Positions 52,771-63,435 of a DNA stretch of 64,000 nt are shown here, piece after piece (position 1 is the stretch's first letter; each line of letters begins with the position of its first letter). The notes beneath the pieces are model-generated. The model was given only the letters and a program-made list of their open reading frames with translations. It had not been told where the DNA came from and made no database searches. Both the position numbers and the translations under genes were made by a program. Source of the DNA: Micromonospora sp. ALFpr18c (GTDB lineage: Bacteria; Actinomycetota; Actinomycetes; Mycobacteriales; Micromonosporaceae). The stretch is taken from NCBI RefSeq assembly GCF_008868155.1, contig NZ_WBKR01000006.1, forward strand, positions 1 to 64,000, read 5' to 3'.

Positions 52771-54030
52771 TTACCTGTCGGTGCCGAGCACCGGGGGTGG
52801 GCCGGACTCACCCTCCCGCCACACCATCTCGTCCTCGGTCAGCCAGGTCAGCCGCTCGTCGGACTCGTCATCGTCGGAGTGGCCACGGCCGCCGAGCAGC
52901 CCGGGACGGGTCGCCGCGCGGCCGGAGCCCGGGCGGGCGTTCCCGGCCTCCGCGCGCCGGCCGTCCATGCTGCGCCCGATGCCGCTGCCGGAGCGGTTGT
53001 CGGCCGGGGCTGGCGCGCTGGCCGGCCGGGCCGACGTGGTGGGCGTGCTGCCCGAGCTGGCGAGTGACGAGGTGCGCAGCACCCCGCCGGCCGGAGCCCC
53101 GCCCTGCGCACCGAAGAGCAGACCCGGGCCGCCGGCACTGGCGGGCATGGTGGCGGGCCCGGACAGACCGGCCAAGCCGGCGGCACCGCCGGCCAGCAGG
53201 GCACCGCCGACCAGCGGATCCGCGCCGGCGAGGCTGGTGCCGCCGCCCACGGTGTCGTCCGAGACGATGAGCACGCCCGGCGTGGCGCCGGTGTCCTGGT
53301 CGGGCACCGAGTCGTCACCGACGCCGACCACCGGCGGCTCACCGGCCCGGTCGGGCGTTCCGATGGTCGCGTCACCGGTGTGCGCGGTGTGGCCACTGAT
53401 GGTGGGCGCGGCGGTGGGCGGTGCGGTGTGCGGGCCGCCGCGCGGCGTCGTCCGGTCGTTGGTGGTCGTCTCCGGCGTGTCCGGCGGAGGCGGAGGCGGA
53501 TCGACCACCCGGTCGTACGCGGACAGGTCGTAACCGGCGGCCAGCTCGGCCACCAGGGTCACCATCCGCTGGTGGGCCTTCTGCTGCTCTTCCTTGTCCT
53601 GCTGGTGACCGAGCATGCCGCCGATCACGGCGCCGGGCAGGCCGAAGGCGCTGCCGGAGAGGGCGCCGTTGATCATCTGGTCGTTGTCGTCGGTCTCTTC
53701 CGGGTTTTCCGCCTGCTTGTGCGCGGTGCGCAACTGGCCGGCCATCATCGTGAGCCCCTGCTTGACGCCGGCCATCCCCTCGCCGAGCGCGTCGGAGTGC
53801 ACGACGATCAGCCCCAGCCGTCGCTGGAACTCGCGGCCCGCCGAACCCGTCCAGGTGTTGCCGAGCTTGTCCAGGTCACCGCTCAGCTCCCGGCCGAGGC
53901 CGTCCAGGATGCCCTTGAGCGAAGCCCACTGGGCGGCCACGCCCTCGATCTGCTCCGGCTTGCCGGCCATCACGGCGTCGTACAACTCCTGGTGGCTGTG
54001 GCCCTGGTAGCGCTGGGTGTACTCAGACAC
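52771..54030 (-). CDS. WXG100-like protein with long glycine/proline-rich C-terminus
   Basis: This 419-residue protein has an N-terminal helical hairpin with a W-x-G turn (Trp60-Thr-Gly62 in LGNTWTGSAGREF). A short hydrophobic glycine-rich segment follows (GALSGSAFGLPGAVIGGMLG, about 122-142), then a disordered Pro/Thr/Gly-rich middle and an acidic C-terminus with WLTEDEMVW. This is the usual architecture of large actinobacterial ESX-associated WXG proteins that take the place of PPE proteins. It may be a secreted substrate or effector. The start is GTG 54028-54030; it overlaps the stop of the preceding gene by 8 nt. Confidence 0.8.
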   Translation of the reverse strand: MSEYTQRYQGHSHQELYDAVMAGKPEQIEGVAAQWASLKGILDGLGRELSGDLDKLGNTWTGSAGREFQRRLGLIVVHSDALGEGMAGVKQGLTMMAGQLRTAHKQAENPEETDDNDQMINGALSGSAFGLPGAVIGGMLGHQQDKEEQQKAHQRMVTLVAELAAGYDLSAYDRVVDPPPPPPDTPETTTNDRTTPRGGPHTAPPTAAPTISGHTAHTGDATIGTPDRAGEPPVVGVGDDSVPDQDTGATPGVLIVSDDTVGGGTSLAGADPLVGGALLAGGAAGLAGLSGPATMPASAGGPGLLFGAQGGAPAGGVLRTSSLASSGSTPTTSARPASAPAPADNRSGSGIGRSMDGRRAEAGNARPGSGRAATRPGLLGGRGHSDDDESDERLTWLTEDEMVWREGESGPPPVLGTDR

Positions 54031-54391
54031 GCCCGTCCCCCTTTGGCTCCAACGCCTGCTGGACCCCGGTCAACGCGGCGGTGATGTCGGTGGCGTTGGC
54101 CCTGTTGCGCGCCTCCGCCGTCCGGTAGTTGGCCAGGATCGTGTTGGTGGCCTGCTGGGCCGCCAGCACGGCCTGTCGGAGCCGCTCGGCCTGCTCGACG
54201 TAGGACTGGTGGACCGTGTTGTAACGGCGCGCGTTGTCGGTGGCGTCGGTGAACGACCCCAACGCCGGCGGGGTGCACTGCATCTCGGTGTTGAGCTTGC
54301 GCAACACCGACTCGGCCTGGCTCAGCCGGGCCGACAGGTTCTTGTGGAAGTCCTCAAGGGACAGCAGGTCGACTTCCGTGCGCCCGGTCAT
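54023..54391 (-). CDS. Small helical ESX-associated protein
   Basis: This 122-residue all-helical protein (LEDFHKNLSARLSQAESVLR ... YNTVHQSYVEQAERLRQAVL) has two amphipathic helices separated by a turn (PPALGSFTD) where WXG100 proteins have W-x-G. No tryptophan is present. The C-terminus is short and charged. The ATG at 54389-54391 has GGGAGGG 5 nt upstream. Its stop overlaps the start of the 419-residue WXG-like gene, and it lies about 90 nt downstream of eccB on the same strand. It probably forms a heterodimer with its partner (inference). Confidence 0.78.
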   Translation of the reverse strand: MTGRTEVDLLSLEDFHKNLSARLSQAESVLRKLNTEMQCTPPALGSFTDATDNARRYNTVHQSYVEQAERLRQAVLAAQQATNTILANYRTAEARNRANATDITAALTGVQQALEPKGDGRV

Positions 54392-54479
54392 GGCAACCCT
54401 CCCCGTCGATCTGGTTGACAACCGTCAGCGCATCCAGGTTAGTTCACCACCGCGATCGCGGGCGACCCGTGTGAGCCGT

Positions 54480-55994
54480 TCAGCCGTCGGTGCCTGTCGA
54501 TACCGCCGGGACCGCACCGCCTGCTCCTCCGGCCGGGGGCGTGGCGCCGGTCGTCGCGGTCGGGGCGGTCGCGGTCGGCGCGGCACCCTCCGGCGCGAAG
54601 AAGGCCGCCGCGTCCTCCGGGTCCAGAGTGGGCCCGGTCGGGATCAGCGCGAGCAGAGTCCCGGGCACCGCGAGGGGTGTGGCCCCGGCGTAGCCGAGCA
54701 CGGCCAGCGTCTCGACCGACGCGAGCGGGTACCGGACGCCCTGCGGACCGATCAGATAGATCGTCGACCCGGCGGCGCCGGAACCGCTGGTCCCGGCCCC
54801 GGGCGCGGCCTGCGCGAGCACACCCTTCCCACCGGGCAGCAGCACCGCCTCGGCGGTACGCACCGCGTCCCGGGCGGTCTGGCGCACCGGCACCGGCCCC
54901 GGATCGGTCGCGGTCAGCTCCGCCGGTGCCCGGTCGAAGACCTCCAGGGTGGTGGTCGGCGGACCGCCACCGGTGCCCGCCCGGTACGTCGCGCACAGCG
55001 TGGTCTGCCCGGACCGGGCCGGGTACAGGCTCGGCAGCGTCTCCGGCAGCCCCTCCTCCTCCACCCGCTGGTCGACCAGCAGCTGCCCGGCCTGGTTCGG
55101 GGTGATGTCGGTAATCTGACCGCCACCGCTGATCATCAACAGGGCGGTGATCTCGGTGACCGAGACGAGCCCTTCGCGAGCCAGCACGTAGTACCGGCCG
55201 GCCGCCTGGAACACCTGGCCGATGGTGGCCGGCCGGTCGCCCACGATCAGCCCGCTCCGCTCACCGTCGCCGGACAGTGTCGGCCTGCGCAGTGCCGGCC
55301 CGGCCGGGACCGCGTTGAGCAGTTGCTGCCCGACCCGCAGCTGGGTGGCGTTGGGCATCTTCAGCGCCGCGATCGTCTGCTCGCCACCGAGCACCTGGAG
55401 CCGGTTGTCACCGGTGAGCAGGTACCGCTCACCGTCCACGGTGACCAGCACCGCCCGGTCGCCCAGCGGCGCCCCACCGGGCAACGCCCGGTCGATCACG
55501 ACCCGGGTGGTGGAGCGCTGCGGATCGGCCGGGTCCGGCACGTCGCAGACCGACCAGGGCAGCCCGGTCAGCGACGTGCGGTCCGGCAACGCGTCCGGGG
55601 CGCCGACGATGCCGAGCGTACGACCGCGAGGGCGGTCCCGCAGCGACGCCTGGGACATCGTCCGCACCGTCGGGTCCGGCACGTTCAGGATGAGCCGCGC
55701 CGACGTGTAGTTGAGGGCCGGATACAGCTGCCCGCCCACGAACACGTACGTCGCGCCGGTCTCCCGTTCGATGACCAGCGTCTTGTCTTCCAACGGCGCG
55801 GTGTTACCGGTCAACTGACCGTAGGCGCCCACCCCGCCGAGCACGATCGCGGCGGCGATGACACTGCCGAAGACCGCCATGCCGAGCCGTCTCATCGGCA
55901 GGTTGGTGGTCTCCGGATCGCCCGACAGCAGTGCGGAGACGATGCGGCGGGTGACGAAGCGGTACGCCTGCACCTGATCGCGGCGGGTCCGCAT
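54480..55994 (-). CDS. eccB: Type VII secretion protein EccB
   Basis: This 504-residue ESX core component begins with the family signature RRDQVQAYRFVTRRIVSALL. It has one membrane helix at about residues 37-60 and a large extracytoplasmic repeat domain. Two cysteines in LPWSVCDVPDP and TTLCATYR match the pair that forms a disulfide in mycobacterial EccB. The C-terminal FFAPEGAAPTATAPTAT tail is low complexity. EccB is a scaffold of the inner-membrane ESX complex. The gene is on the minus strand, divergent from eccE. Confidence 0.95.
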   Translation of the reverse strand: MRTRRDQVQAYRFVTRRIVSALLSGDPETTNLPMRRLGMAVFGSVIAAAIVLGGVGAYGQLTGNTAPLEDKTLVIERETGATYVFVGGQLYPALNYTSARLILNVPDPTVRTMSQASLRDRPRGRTLGIVGAPDALPDRTSLTGLPWSVCDVPDPADPQRSTTRVVIDRALPGGAPLGDRAVLVTVDGERYLLTGDNRLQVLGGEQTIAALKMPNATQLRVGQQLLNAVPAGPALRRPTLSGDGERSGLIVGDRPATIGQVFQAAGRYYVLAREGLVSVTEITALLMISGGGQITDITPNQAGQLLVDQRVEEEGLPETLPSLYPARSGQTTLCATYRAGTGGGPPTTTLEVFDRAPAELTATDPGPVPVRQTARDAVRTAEAVLLPGGKGVLAQAAPGAGTSGSGAAGSTIYLIGPQGVRYPLASVETLAVLGYAGATPLAVPGTLLALIPTGPTLDPEDAAAFFAPEGAAPTATAPTATTGATPPAGGAGGAVPAVSTGTDG

Positions 55995-56155
55995 GACTTA
56001 CCTCCGGCGGGATGGATCCGCGACGATCTCCTCGGGGTGCCGTCGCGGGCTTCCCTACGATAAGGGGCCGACGGCGGGTCTTCGGGACCACCGCCCGTGG
56101 CCGGCACCGGACCGACCCGGCGCAGAGCCGTACCGTGCAGGAGGGACAGTCAGCC

Positions 56156-57343
56156 ATGACGCAGGTTCAGGCGCGACCCGCCCGAGCAGCCACGAGCCCG
56201 TCCGACGTCCCGGCACGAGCGACGCCACCGGCCGACCGTCCCGGTCGCGGCCGGGTCGGCCCGGTGCTCGTGGGGCAGCTCGTTCTGCTGGAGCTGTGCG
56301 CGGTCGCGGTCTGGGCCTCGACCACCGGTCCGAGTTGGCTGCTCGCCGCGGTGGGCACCGTGGCGGCACTGGTCGTCCTGGCCGCGTTCGCCCGCCGGGC
56401 CGGCCGCTGGTGGTTTGAGGACCTGCTGCTGCGCCGTCGACTGCGGCGACGCCGCGAACGCGCGACGGCGGCGCTGGCCGACGGCAGCGCCGCGGACCCA
56501 CGCCTCGCCGCGCTCGCCCCCGAGTTGAGCGTCATCGAGCTGACCGACCGGGGCACCCGGCTCGGGATCGGGCAGGACGACAACGGCTGGTTCGCGGCGA
56601 TCGCGTTGCAGTCCGGCACCGGCACGGCGGTCGGCTCGGTCGAGGCGTCCACCGTGGACCGAGCGCTGGCGGTGCTCGCGGACTTCGCCGCGCCGGTGTC
56701 CGGCACCCAGGTCGTCGCACACACCCTGGTCTGGTATCCGGCGCCCGGCGCGGCGCCGGCGGCGCACCGGACGGTCTGGGTGGCGCTGCGGCTCACCGTG
56801 CGCGACGCCCGTGTGGAGGCGGTGAGCCGGGGAGGCGGACTGGCTGGCGTACACCGGACGTTGGCCGCCGGCATCGGCCGGCTCGGCAAGGCGCTGACCG
56901 CGGCCGGGCTGTCCCACCGTCCGCTGGGTCGCGACGAGCTGCGCTCGGCGGTGGTCTCGGCCGCCGGGCTGGACCTCGTGCCGGAGCCACCGACGGAGAC
57001 CTGGCAGGGGCTGCGCGGCGGCGGCTGGACGCACCGCTGCATGGCCCTGCGCGGCCGTCCGGACGCACCGCTCGGTCCGCTCGTGGACGCGGTCACCGCC
57101 ACCTCTGCGCCGTCGCACACGGTGGCCGTGTCGGTGTCCGCGGACGGGCGGATGGCGGCGCCGCTGCTGCGGGTCGCGGCCATGGACAACCACGTGGAGG
57201 CGCTGGTCAAGGTGGTCCGGGAGGTGGCCGGCCGGGCCGGTGCGTCGGCCCGGCCGGTGGACGGGCAGCACGGCCCCGGTGTGTACGCGAGCGCGCCGGT
57301 CGGATCGATGCTGGGCGTCTCCACCCGCCCGCCGGCGCGCTGA
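56156..57343 (+). CDS. eccE: Type VII secretion protein EccE
   Basis: This 395-residue protein has two membrane helices (about residues 35-55 and 60-80), followed by a basic segment (RRRLRRRRERA) and a soluble alpha/beta domain (LSVIELTDRGTRLGIGQDDN; LRLTVRDARVEAVSRGGG) of the EccE type. EccE stabilises the periphery of the ESX membrane complex. The family is variable, so the assignment rests on topology plus location between eccB and eccD. The ATG at 56156 has AGGAGGG about 12 nt upstream. Confidence 0.85.
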   Translation: MTQVQARPARAATSPSDVPARATPPADRPGRGRVGPVLVGQLVLLELCAVAVWASTTGPSWLLAAVGTVAALVVLAAFARRAGRWWFEDLLLRRRLRRRRERATAALADGSAADPRLAALAPELSVIELTDRGTRLGIGQDDNGWFAAIALQSGTGTAVGSVEASTVDRALAVLADFAAPVSGTQVVAHTLVWYPAPGAAPAAHRTVWVALRLTVRDARVEAVSRGGGLAGVHRTLAAGIGRLGKALTAAGLSHRPLGRDELRSAVVSAAGLDLVPEPPTETWQGLRGGGWTHRCMALRGRPDAPLGPLVDAVTATSAPSHTVAVSVSADGRMAAPLLRVAAMDNHVEALVKVVREVAGRAGASARPVDGQHGPGVYASAPVGSMLGVSTRPPAR

Positions 57344-57366
57344 CCGGCTGGTCCGTGCTTCGGCGG

Positions 57367-58764
57367 TCAGGGCCGCAGGTTGACGATCCAGCCGTACAGC
57401 CCGCAGACCCAGACGGCGAGCGGCACCAGCGAGATGATCAGCAGGATCTCGACGATGTCGAGCAGCCGGCCCCAGACCGGTGAGATGCGCTTGCCGGCGA
57501 CGGTCAGCCCGTAGACCAGGCTGATCACGGCGGCCAGCAGCAGCCCACCGAGGACCAGGCCGAGCCGGACCGGCAGCGACCCGTCGGCGAAGGCCGCCGC
57601 GGCGGCGAGGCCCAGCCCCACCGTGCCGGCGAGCAGCACCGGGACGCGCTGCGCCCGGCCCAGCAGCGGACGGGCACGCAGCAGCGAGAGCAGCCCCAGC
57701 ACCAGGCACAGCAGTACCGCCGGCAGCCGGCCGTCCAGGGCGAGCACCAGCTCCGCGCCGAGGACCAGCATCGACACGGTCCACAGCAGACCGGTCAGGA
57801 ACTCGTCGGCGCGCTCACTCTGCTGGAGCACCTGCCGGCCGTCGACCGACTCGTTGTCGGTCTTCAGGTCCTCCGGGCCGGTCGGGATCGACGGCACCGG
57901 CAGTCGGGCCAGCCGGTAGGCCACCATCGGCAACGCCGGCACCGCGCCGAACGCGACCGCCGCGACCACCGCCGCCGCGGCCGCGGCGTCGATGCCAAAG
58001 GCCAGGCAGAGGAGTGCGCCCAGGCCGGTGGCCGCGCCCACGCCGATCGAGGCGAAGAACAGCGGGTACCGGTCACCGACCGCCAGCACCGCCACCGCCC
58101 CGCCGACCACCACGGCGGTCGCCGCGAGCAGGACGTGCGGGCTCGCCAGGTCGGTCAACGGCCGGTCGCCGGCCAGCAGCAGCAGACCCCCGGTGCCCGC
58201 GTGCACCAGGCCGACCATGGCCAGCACCGCGCCGGTCCGGCTGTCACCGGCGGCCCGGGACAGCACCGCCGCGCCGACCAGCAGCGCCACCGCCACCAGC
58301 AGAGCCGCCACCGCGCCGGGCAGGTGCGGTGGGCCGGCGAAGAGCGCGGCCAGCGCGCCGGCACCCAGCGCCGCCGCGGCGAACAGCACCGCGAAGGACC
58401 GGCTCGCGCCGACCTGCCAGGCACCGGGTCGCTGGTTGGTGGCGGTGGCCACCGCGTCCACCACGTCGTCGAAGACGATCTCCGGGGCCGCCGCCGAGCG
58501 GGGATTGAAGTAGAGCACCTCACCGTCGCGGACGCCGAGCTGCACCGCCGTACGCCCCCCGTCCAGCGGCGCACCGCCCAACCGGGACAGTGCCCAACCG
58601 CCGTGCCGCACCCCCTCGTCGGCGAGATCCTCTCCGGCGTAGCGCAGCAGGGTGGGGAGCAGGTCCGCCAACGGCACGTCCGACGGCAGGGCCAGATCCA
58701 TTCGGGTACGCGGAGCCACGATGGTGATCCGGCTCAGACCACCGGTCGCCGTCTTCGTCGCCAC
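57367..58764 (-). CDS. eccD: Type VII secretion integral membrane protein EccD
   Basis: This 465-residue protein has an N-terminal ubiquitin-like domain (residues 10-90; [20 protein letters not shown]) and 11 membrane helices from residue 125 to the end. This is the canonical EccD topology that lines the ESX channel. The cytosolic linker around 290-320 carries [20 protein letters not shown], expected to contact EccC. The start is GTG 58762-58764. It is convergent with eccE (23 bp between stops) and divergent from eccC. Confidence 0.93.
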   Translation of the reverse strand: MATKTATGGLSRITIVAPRTRMDLALPSDVPLADLLPTLLRYAGEDLADEGVRHGGWALSRLGGAPLDGGRTAVQLGVRDGEVLYFNPRSAAAPEIVFDDVVDAVATATNQRPGAWQVGASRSFAVLFAAAALGAGALAALFAGPPHLPGAVAALLVAVALLVGAAVLSRAAGDSRTGAVLAMVGLVHAGTGGLLLLAGDRPLTDLASPHVLLAATAVVVGGAVAVLAVGDRYPLFFASIGVGAATGLGALLCLAFGIDAAAAAAVVAAVAFGAVPALPMVAYRLARLPVPSIPTGPEDLKTDNESVDGRQVLQQSERADEFLTGLLWTVSMLVLGAELVLALDGRLPAVLLCLVLGLLSLLRARPLLGRAQRVPVLLAGTVGLGLAAAAAFADGSLPVRLGLVLGGLLLAAVISLVYGLTVAGKRISPVWGRLLDIVEILLIISLVPLAVWVCGLYGWIVNLRP

Positions 58765-58930
58765 AGTGGCCTCCAGGTGTCCGTCTACGATCGGCTGGCC
58801 GCGGTGCCGCGATGCGGGTCCACCGCGCCCACGGGAGATTACCTACGATGGCGTGCACGTACGATGCCCGCCCGCAGACTTCGGTCCGCGACGGCATGTC
58901 GTCAAGGCCGCTTCTGGGGAGGAGACAGCC

Positions 58931-61900
58931 GTGAGCACGGTGGTGTTCCGCCGGCTCCCGCGTCAGCCGGGGCCAGCCTTGCCGCGCGGTGAGGTGCTGC
59001 TGGAGTCCCCTCCGGAGCTGCCGGAGTCGACGCCCCGCGGGATGGGGCAGCTGCTCATGATCCTGCCGATGTTCTGCGGGGTCGGCGCGATGGCATTCCT
59101 CTACGCCGGCAAGGGCGGCGGCATGATGACGTACGTCGCCGGTGGTCTGTTCGGCGTCTCCATGCTCGGGATGGCGATCGGTTCGTTGGCCAACAACGGC
59201 GGCAAGGACAAGGCCGAGCTGAACGCCGACCGCCGCGACTACATGCGCTACCTGGCCCAGATGCGCAAGCGCACCCGGCGCGCGGCCGAGCAGCAGCGTG
59301 CGGCGATGGCGTGGCGGCATCCGGAGCCGGACGCGCTCTGGTCGATCGCCGCGTCCCGGCGGCTGTGGGAGCGGCGGATCACCGAGGACGACTTCGGCGA
59401 AACCCGGATCGCGCTCGGCCCGCAGCGACTGGCGGTGGAGATCGTTCCGCCGGAGACCAAGCCGGTCGAGGACCTGGAGCCGATGAGCGCGATCGCGCTG
59501 CGCCGGTTCGTCCGCGCCCACTCGAGCGTGCCCGACCTGCCGACCGCGCTGTCGGTGCGCGCGTTCAGCCGGGTGGTGCTACGTGGCGACCGGGAGCCGG
59601 TGCTCGACCTGGCCCGGGCCGCGCTGGGTCAGCTGGCGACCTTCCACGCCCCGGACGACCTGGTGATCGCGGTGGTGGCCGCACCGGACCGGCAGTCGGC
59701 CTGGAACTGGGTGAAGTGGCTGCCGCACGCGCACCACAGTGGACGTACCGACGCGGCGGGCGCGCGTCGACTGGTGTTCGCGAGCCTCGCCGAGGCGGAG
59801 GAGTCCCTCGCCGGTGAGCTGGCCGGGCGACCCCGCTTCGCGCCCGAGACCAAGCCGCTGACCACCGCGCCGCACCTGGTCGTGGTGATCGACGGCGGTG
59901 AGGTGTCGCCGACCGGCCAGCTGCTGGGCCCGGGTCTGCTGGGCGCCACGATGATCGACCTGTCCGGCACCGTCCCGCGCGACGCCGGCCGCTGGCTGCT
60001 GTGCCTCGACGTGGGCGACGGAAGCACCCTGGAGTTGGTCCGGGGCAGCTCGTCGTCGCCGCTGGGCCGCCCGGACCGGCTCACCGCCGAGGCCGCCGAG
60101 GGGCTGGCCCGGCAGATCGCCCCTTACCGGCTCTCCCAGCAGCAGACCAGCAACGAGGAGCCGCTGGCCCGCAGCATGGAGCTGCCCGACCTGCTCGGCG
60201 TGGGTGACGCCGCCACGGTCGACGTCCGGCAGACCTGGCGGCCACGCGGGCACCGGGACCGGCTGCGCATCCCGCTCGGCGTCGGCCCGGACGGCAACGT
60301 GGTCGAGCTGGATTTCAAGGAGTCCGCGCACGAGGGCATGGGCCCGCACGGTCTGGTGATCGGCGCGACCGGTTCCGGCAAGAGCGAGCTGCTCCGTACG
60401 GTGGTGGCCGCGCTGGCGGTCACCCACTCGTCGGAGGAACTGAACTTCGTCCTGGTGGACTTCAAGGGTGGCGCGACGTTCGCCTCGTTGGAGGCGCTGC
60501 CGCACACCAGCGCGGTGATCACCAACCTGGCCGACGAGCTGCCGCTGGTGGACCGCATGCGGGACGCGCTCGCCGGCGAGATGGTGCGCCGGCAGGAGCT
60601 GCTGCGGGCCGCCGGCAACTACGTCTCCCGCTTCGAGTACGAGAAGGCCCGCTCGGCCGGCGAACCGCTGGCGCCGATGCCCAGCCTCCTGATCATCTGT
60701 GACGAGTTCAGCGAGCTGCTCGCCGCCAAACCCGACTTCATCGACCTCTTCGTCATGATCGGCCGGCTGGGCCGTTCGCTCGGCGTGCACCTGCTGCTGG
60801 CCAGCCAGCGCCTCGAAGAGGGCAAGCTGCGCGGCCTGGACACCCACCTGTCGTACCGGATCGGTCTGCGGACCTTCTCGGCGGTGGAGAGCCGGATCGT
60901 GCTCGGCGTGCCGGACGCGTACGAGCTGCCGAACGCGCCCGGGCACGGCTACCTGAAGACGGACACCAGCACGATGCTGCGGTTCCGGGCCGCGTACGTG
61001 TCGGGGGCGTACCGGGCGCCGGGGCAGCAGGCGTCGGCGTCGCAGGCGCTGGTGCAACGCCGCATCGTGCCGTACGGGCTCGACTTCATTCCGGCGCAGG
61101 CCCCGCAGATGCCGGTGGACACCGCACCGGAGCCGGAGCAGCCGGCGGACGGCAAGGCCGTGGCGATGCTCGACGTGTTGATCGACCAGCTCAAGGGCCG
61201 TGGCCGTCCGGCGCACCAGGTCTGGTTGCCGCCGCTGGCCGACCCGCCGGGCCTGGGTGAACTGCTCGGCCAGCTGGCCGTGGATCCGACGTACGGCCTG
61301 TGCACCGCGTCGTGGCCGGGCCGGGGCCGCCTCACCGTGCCGGTCGGCGTGGTCGACCGCCCGTACGAGCAGCGCCGTGACCCGATGATGGTCGAGCTGG
61401 CCGGCGCGGGCGGCAACGTGGTCATCGTGGGCCGTTCGATGAGCGGCAAGAGCACCATGCTCCGTACGCTGCTGGCGTCGCTGGCGCTCACCCACACGCC
61501 GCGTGAGGTGCAGTTCTTCTGCCTGAACTTCGGCGGTGGCGCGTTGCGCAGCCTGGAGCGGCTGCCGCACATGGCCGGGGTGGCCGGCCGGCGGGACGTC
61601 GAGGCGGTGCGCCGCACGGTGGCCGAGGTTGTCGCGGTGCTGGACGACCGGGAGGCGCGCTTCGCCCAGCACGGCATCGACTCGGTGGCCAGCTACCGCC
61701 GTCGGCGGGCCGCCGGCGAGTTCGCCGACGACCCGTTCGGTGACGTGTTCCTGGTGGTGGACGGCTGGAACACGCTGCGCCAGGAGTACGAGGAGCTGGA
61801 GCAGACCATCACGACGCTCGCCAACCGGGGTCTCGGTTTCGGCGTGCACGTGGTGCTCACGGCGGTGCGCTGGGCGGAGATCCGGATCAACATGCGGGAT

Positions 61901-62896
61901 CTGCTCGGCACCAAGCTTGAGCTGCGGCTGGGTGACGCGTCCGAGTCGGAGATCGACCGCCGCTCGGCGATGAACGTGCCGGAGAAGGCACCCGGCCGTG
62001 GTCTGACCCGGGACAAGCTGCACTTCCTCACCGCCATCTCCCGGATCGACGGCCGCCGCGACATCGAGGACCTGACCGAGGCGTCGATCGCCCTGGCCGG
62101 GCACGTGGCGACGAACTGGCCGGGCCGTCCGGCGCCGAAGGTGCGGCTGCTGCCGCGTCGACTTCCGGTGGCCGAGCTGGCCCGGATCATCGACCGGTCG
62201 GTGCCCGGCCTGCCGATCGGCGTCAACGAGTCGGCGCTCGCGCCGGTCTACCTGGACCTGGTCAACGAGCCGCATCTGACGGTCTTCGGCGACGCCGAGT
62301 GCGGCAAGACGAACCTGCTGCGGTTGATCGCCCGAGGCATCACCGAGCGGTACACGCCGGCGCAGGCCCGGCTGGTGATCGCCGACTACCGGCGCGGCCT
62401 GCTGGGTGCGGTGGAGGGCGACCACCTGCTGGACTACGCACCGTCCAACCAGGCGTTCGCCCAGGGGCTCGGCTCGATCCGCAGCGCGTTGTCCAACCGG
62501 CTGCCCGGCCCGGACGTGACCACGGCCCAGCTGCGCGACCGCAGTTGGTGGAAGGGTCCGGACCTGTACATCCTGGTGGACGACTACGACCTGGTGGCCT
62601 CCGGCGGCAGCAACCCACTCAGCGCCCTGCTGGAGTTGCTGCCGCAGGCTCGGGACATCGGCCTGCACCTGGTCGTCACGCGGCGGGTCGGTGGCGTGTC
62701 CCGGGCGCTCTACGAACCGGTGCTGCAACGGCTACGGGAACTGGACTCGCCGGGCCTGCTGATGTCCGGCAACCGGGAGGAGGGTGCCGTCTTCGGCACG
62801 TTGCGGCCGAGCCCGCAGCCGCCGGGTCGGGGCACCCTCGTGCGTCGCCGCGACGGCCAGCAACTGATCCAGACCGCCTGGTCCGAGCCGTCCTGA
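58931..62896 (+). CDS. eccC: Type VII secretion ATPase EccC (single chain, three ATPase domains)
   Basis: This 1321-residue FtsK/SpoIIIE-type motor has two membrane helices (about residues 37-85) and three ATPase domains. Walker A motifs are GATGSGKS (478-485), GRSMSGKS (834-841) and GDAECGKT (1120-1127). Walker B ends in DE only in domain 1 (CDEFSEL, near 591); domain 2 has VVDGWN (near 945) and domain 3 has VDDYD (near 1217). Thus only domain 1 keeps the catalytic glutamate, as in actinobacterial EccC. It is not split into Ca and Cb subunits. GTG 58931 follows GGGGAGGAGA. Confidence 0.96.
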   Translation: MSTVVFRRLPRQPGPALPRGEVLLESPPELPESTPRGMGQLLMILPMFCGVGAMAFLYAGKGGGMMTYVAGGLFGVSMLGMAIGSLANNGGKDKAELNADRRDYMRYLAQMRKRTRRAAEQQRAAMAWRHPEPDALWSIAASRRLWERRITEDDFGETRIALGPQRLAVEIVPPETKPVEDLEPMSAIALRRFVRAHSSVPDLPTALSVRAFSRVVLRGDREPVLDLARAALGQLATFHAPDDLVIAVVAAPDRQSAWNWVKWLPHAHHSGRTDAAGARRLVFASLAEAEESLAGELAGRPRFAPETKPLTTAPHLVVVIDGGEVSPTGQLLGPGLLGATMIDLSGTVPRDAGRWLLCLDVGDGSTLELVRGSSSSPLGRPDRLTAEAAEGLARQIAPYRLSQQQTSNEEPLARSMELPDLLGVGDAATVDVRQTWRPRGHRDRLRIPLGVGPDGNVVELDFKESAHEGMGPHGLVIGATGSGKSELLRTVVAALAVTHSSEELNFVLVDFKGGATFASLEALPHTSAVITNLADELPLVDRMRDALAGEMVRRQELLRAAGNYVSRFEYEKARSAGEPLAPMPSLLIICDEFSELLAAKPDFIDLFVMIGRLGRSLGVHLLLASQRLEEGKLRGLDTHLSYRIGLRTFSAVESRIVLGVPDAYELPNAPGHGYLKTDTSTMLRFRAAYVSGAYRAPGQQASASQALVQRRIVPYGLDFIPAQAPQMPVDTAPEPEQPADGKAVAMLDVLIDQLKGRGRPAHQVWLPPLADPPGLGELLGQLAVDPTYGLCTASWPGRGRLTVPVGVVDRPYEQRRDPMMVELAGAGGNVVIVGRSMSGKSTMLRTLLASLALTHTPREVQFFCLNFGGGALRSLERLPHMAGVAGRRDVEAVRRTVAEVVAVLDDREARFAQHGIDSVASYRRRRAAGEFADDPFGDVFLVVDGWNTLRQEYEELEQTITTLANRGLGFGVHVVLTAVRWAEIRINMRDLLGTKLELRLGDASESEIDRRSAMNVPEKAPGRGLTRDKLHFLTAISRIDGRRDIEDLTEASIALAGHVATNWPGRPAPKVRLLPRRLPVAELARIIDRSVPGLPIGVNESALAPVYLDLVNEPHLTVFGDAECGKTNLLRLIARGITERYTPAQARLVIADYRRGLLGAVEGDHLLDYAPSNQAFAQGLGSIRSALSNRLPGPDVTTAQLRDRSWWKGPDLYILVDDYDLVASGGSNPLSALLELLPQARDIGLHLVVTRRVGGVSRALYEPVLQRLRELDSPGLLMSGNREEGAVFGTLRPSPQPPGRGTLVRRRDGQQLIQTAWSEPS

Positions 62897-63101
62897 CGGG
62901 GTCGACGTGCACGGGCGCCGATCGTTGGGTCGCATTCCCGATTCACCACTATCCATCGAACGTGGCCGGTCAGGGCTGCGCCGGCTGGACCGGGTCGGCT
63001 ACGGTCTTCACTGGAGTGTCCGTCGGTGGGGTGTCGCTGCCTTGCCGCGGGGGAGGGGTGCGGCGAAGCCGCCACCACAACATGACGGAAGGGTGTGAAG
63101 C

Positions 63102-63410
63102 ATGGCGTTCGAGGTCGAAGCTGCGACTCTGCATACCGCCGCGAGTGACGTGCGGTCCACGCGCAGCGAGGTCGACGGCGAGCTGAAGAAGCTGTGGAAC
63201 GTGGTCGACGACCTGGCCATGGCGTGGAAGGGTCAGGCGTCCACGGGCTTCCAGTCGTTGATGTCGCGCTGGAACGAGGACACCGTCAAGCTGCTGACGG
63301 CGATGGACAGCATCGCCGACCTGCTCGACAAGTCGGGTACGACGCACCAGGTCAACGACGAAGAGCAGCAGCAGATGCTGGACAAGTTCCACTCTGCTCT
63401 CAACCCGTGA
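63102..63410 (+). CDS. WXG100 family protein (EsxB-like)
   Basis: This 102-residue helical hairpin has the W-x-G turn at Trp42-Lys-Gly44 (AWKGQASTGF). The C-terminal helix has a His82-x3-Asp86 start and a later His97, close to the helical pattern described for WXG100 proteins. It is a probable ESX substrate that pairs with the next gene product. The ATG at 63102 has GGAAGGG about 9 nt upstream. It follows eccC by 205 bp, which leaves room for its own promoter. Confidence 0.92.
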   Translation: MAFEVEAATLHTAASDVRSTRSEVDGELKKLWNVVDDLAMAWKGQASTGFQSLMSRWNEDTVKLLTAMDSIADLLDKSGTTHQVNDEEQQQMLDKFHSALNP

Positions 63411-63435
63411 TCCGCAGTCAGCAGAGGAGGAAGTC

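Noticed and set aside
59579-62728. A 1049-codon open frame antisense to eccC
   Set aside because: The composition is that of a shadow frame; the plus strand carries intact ATPase motifs throughout.
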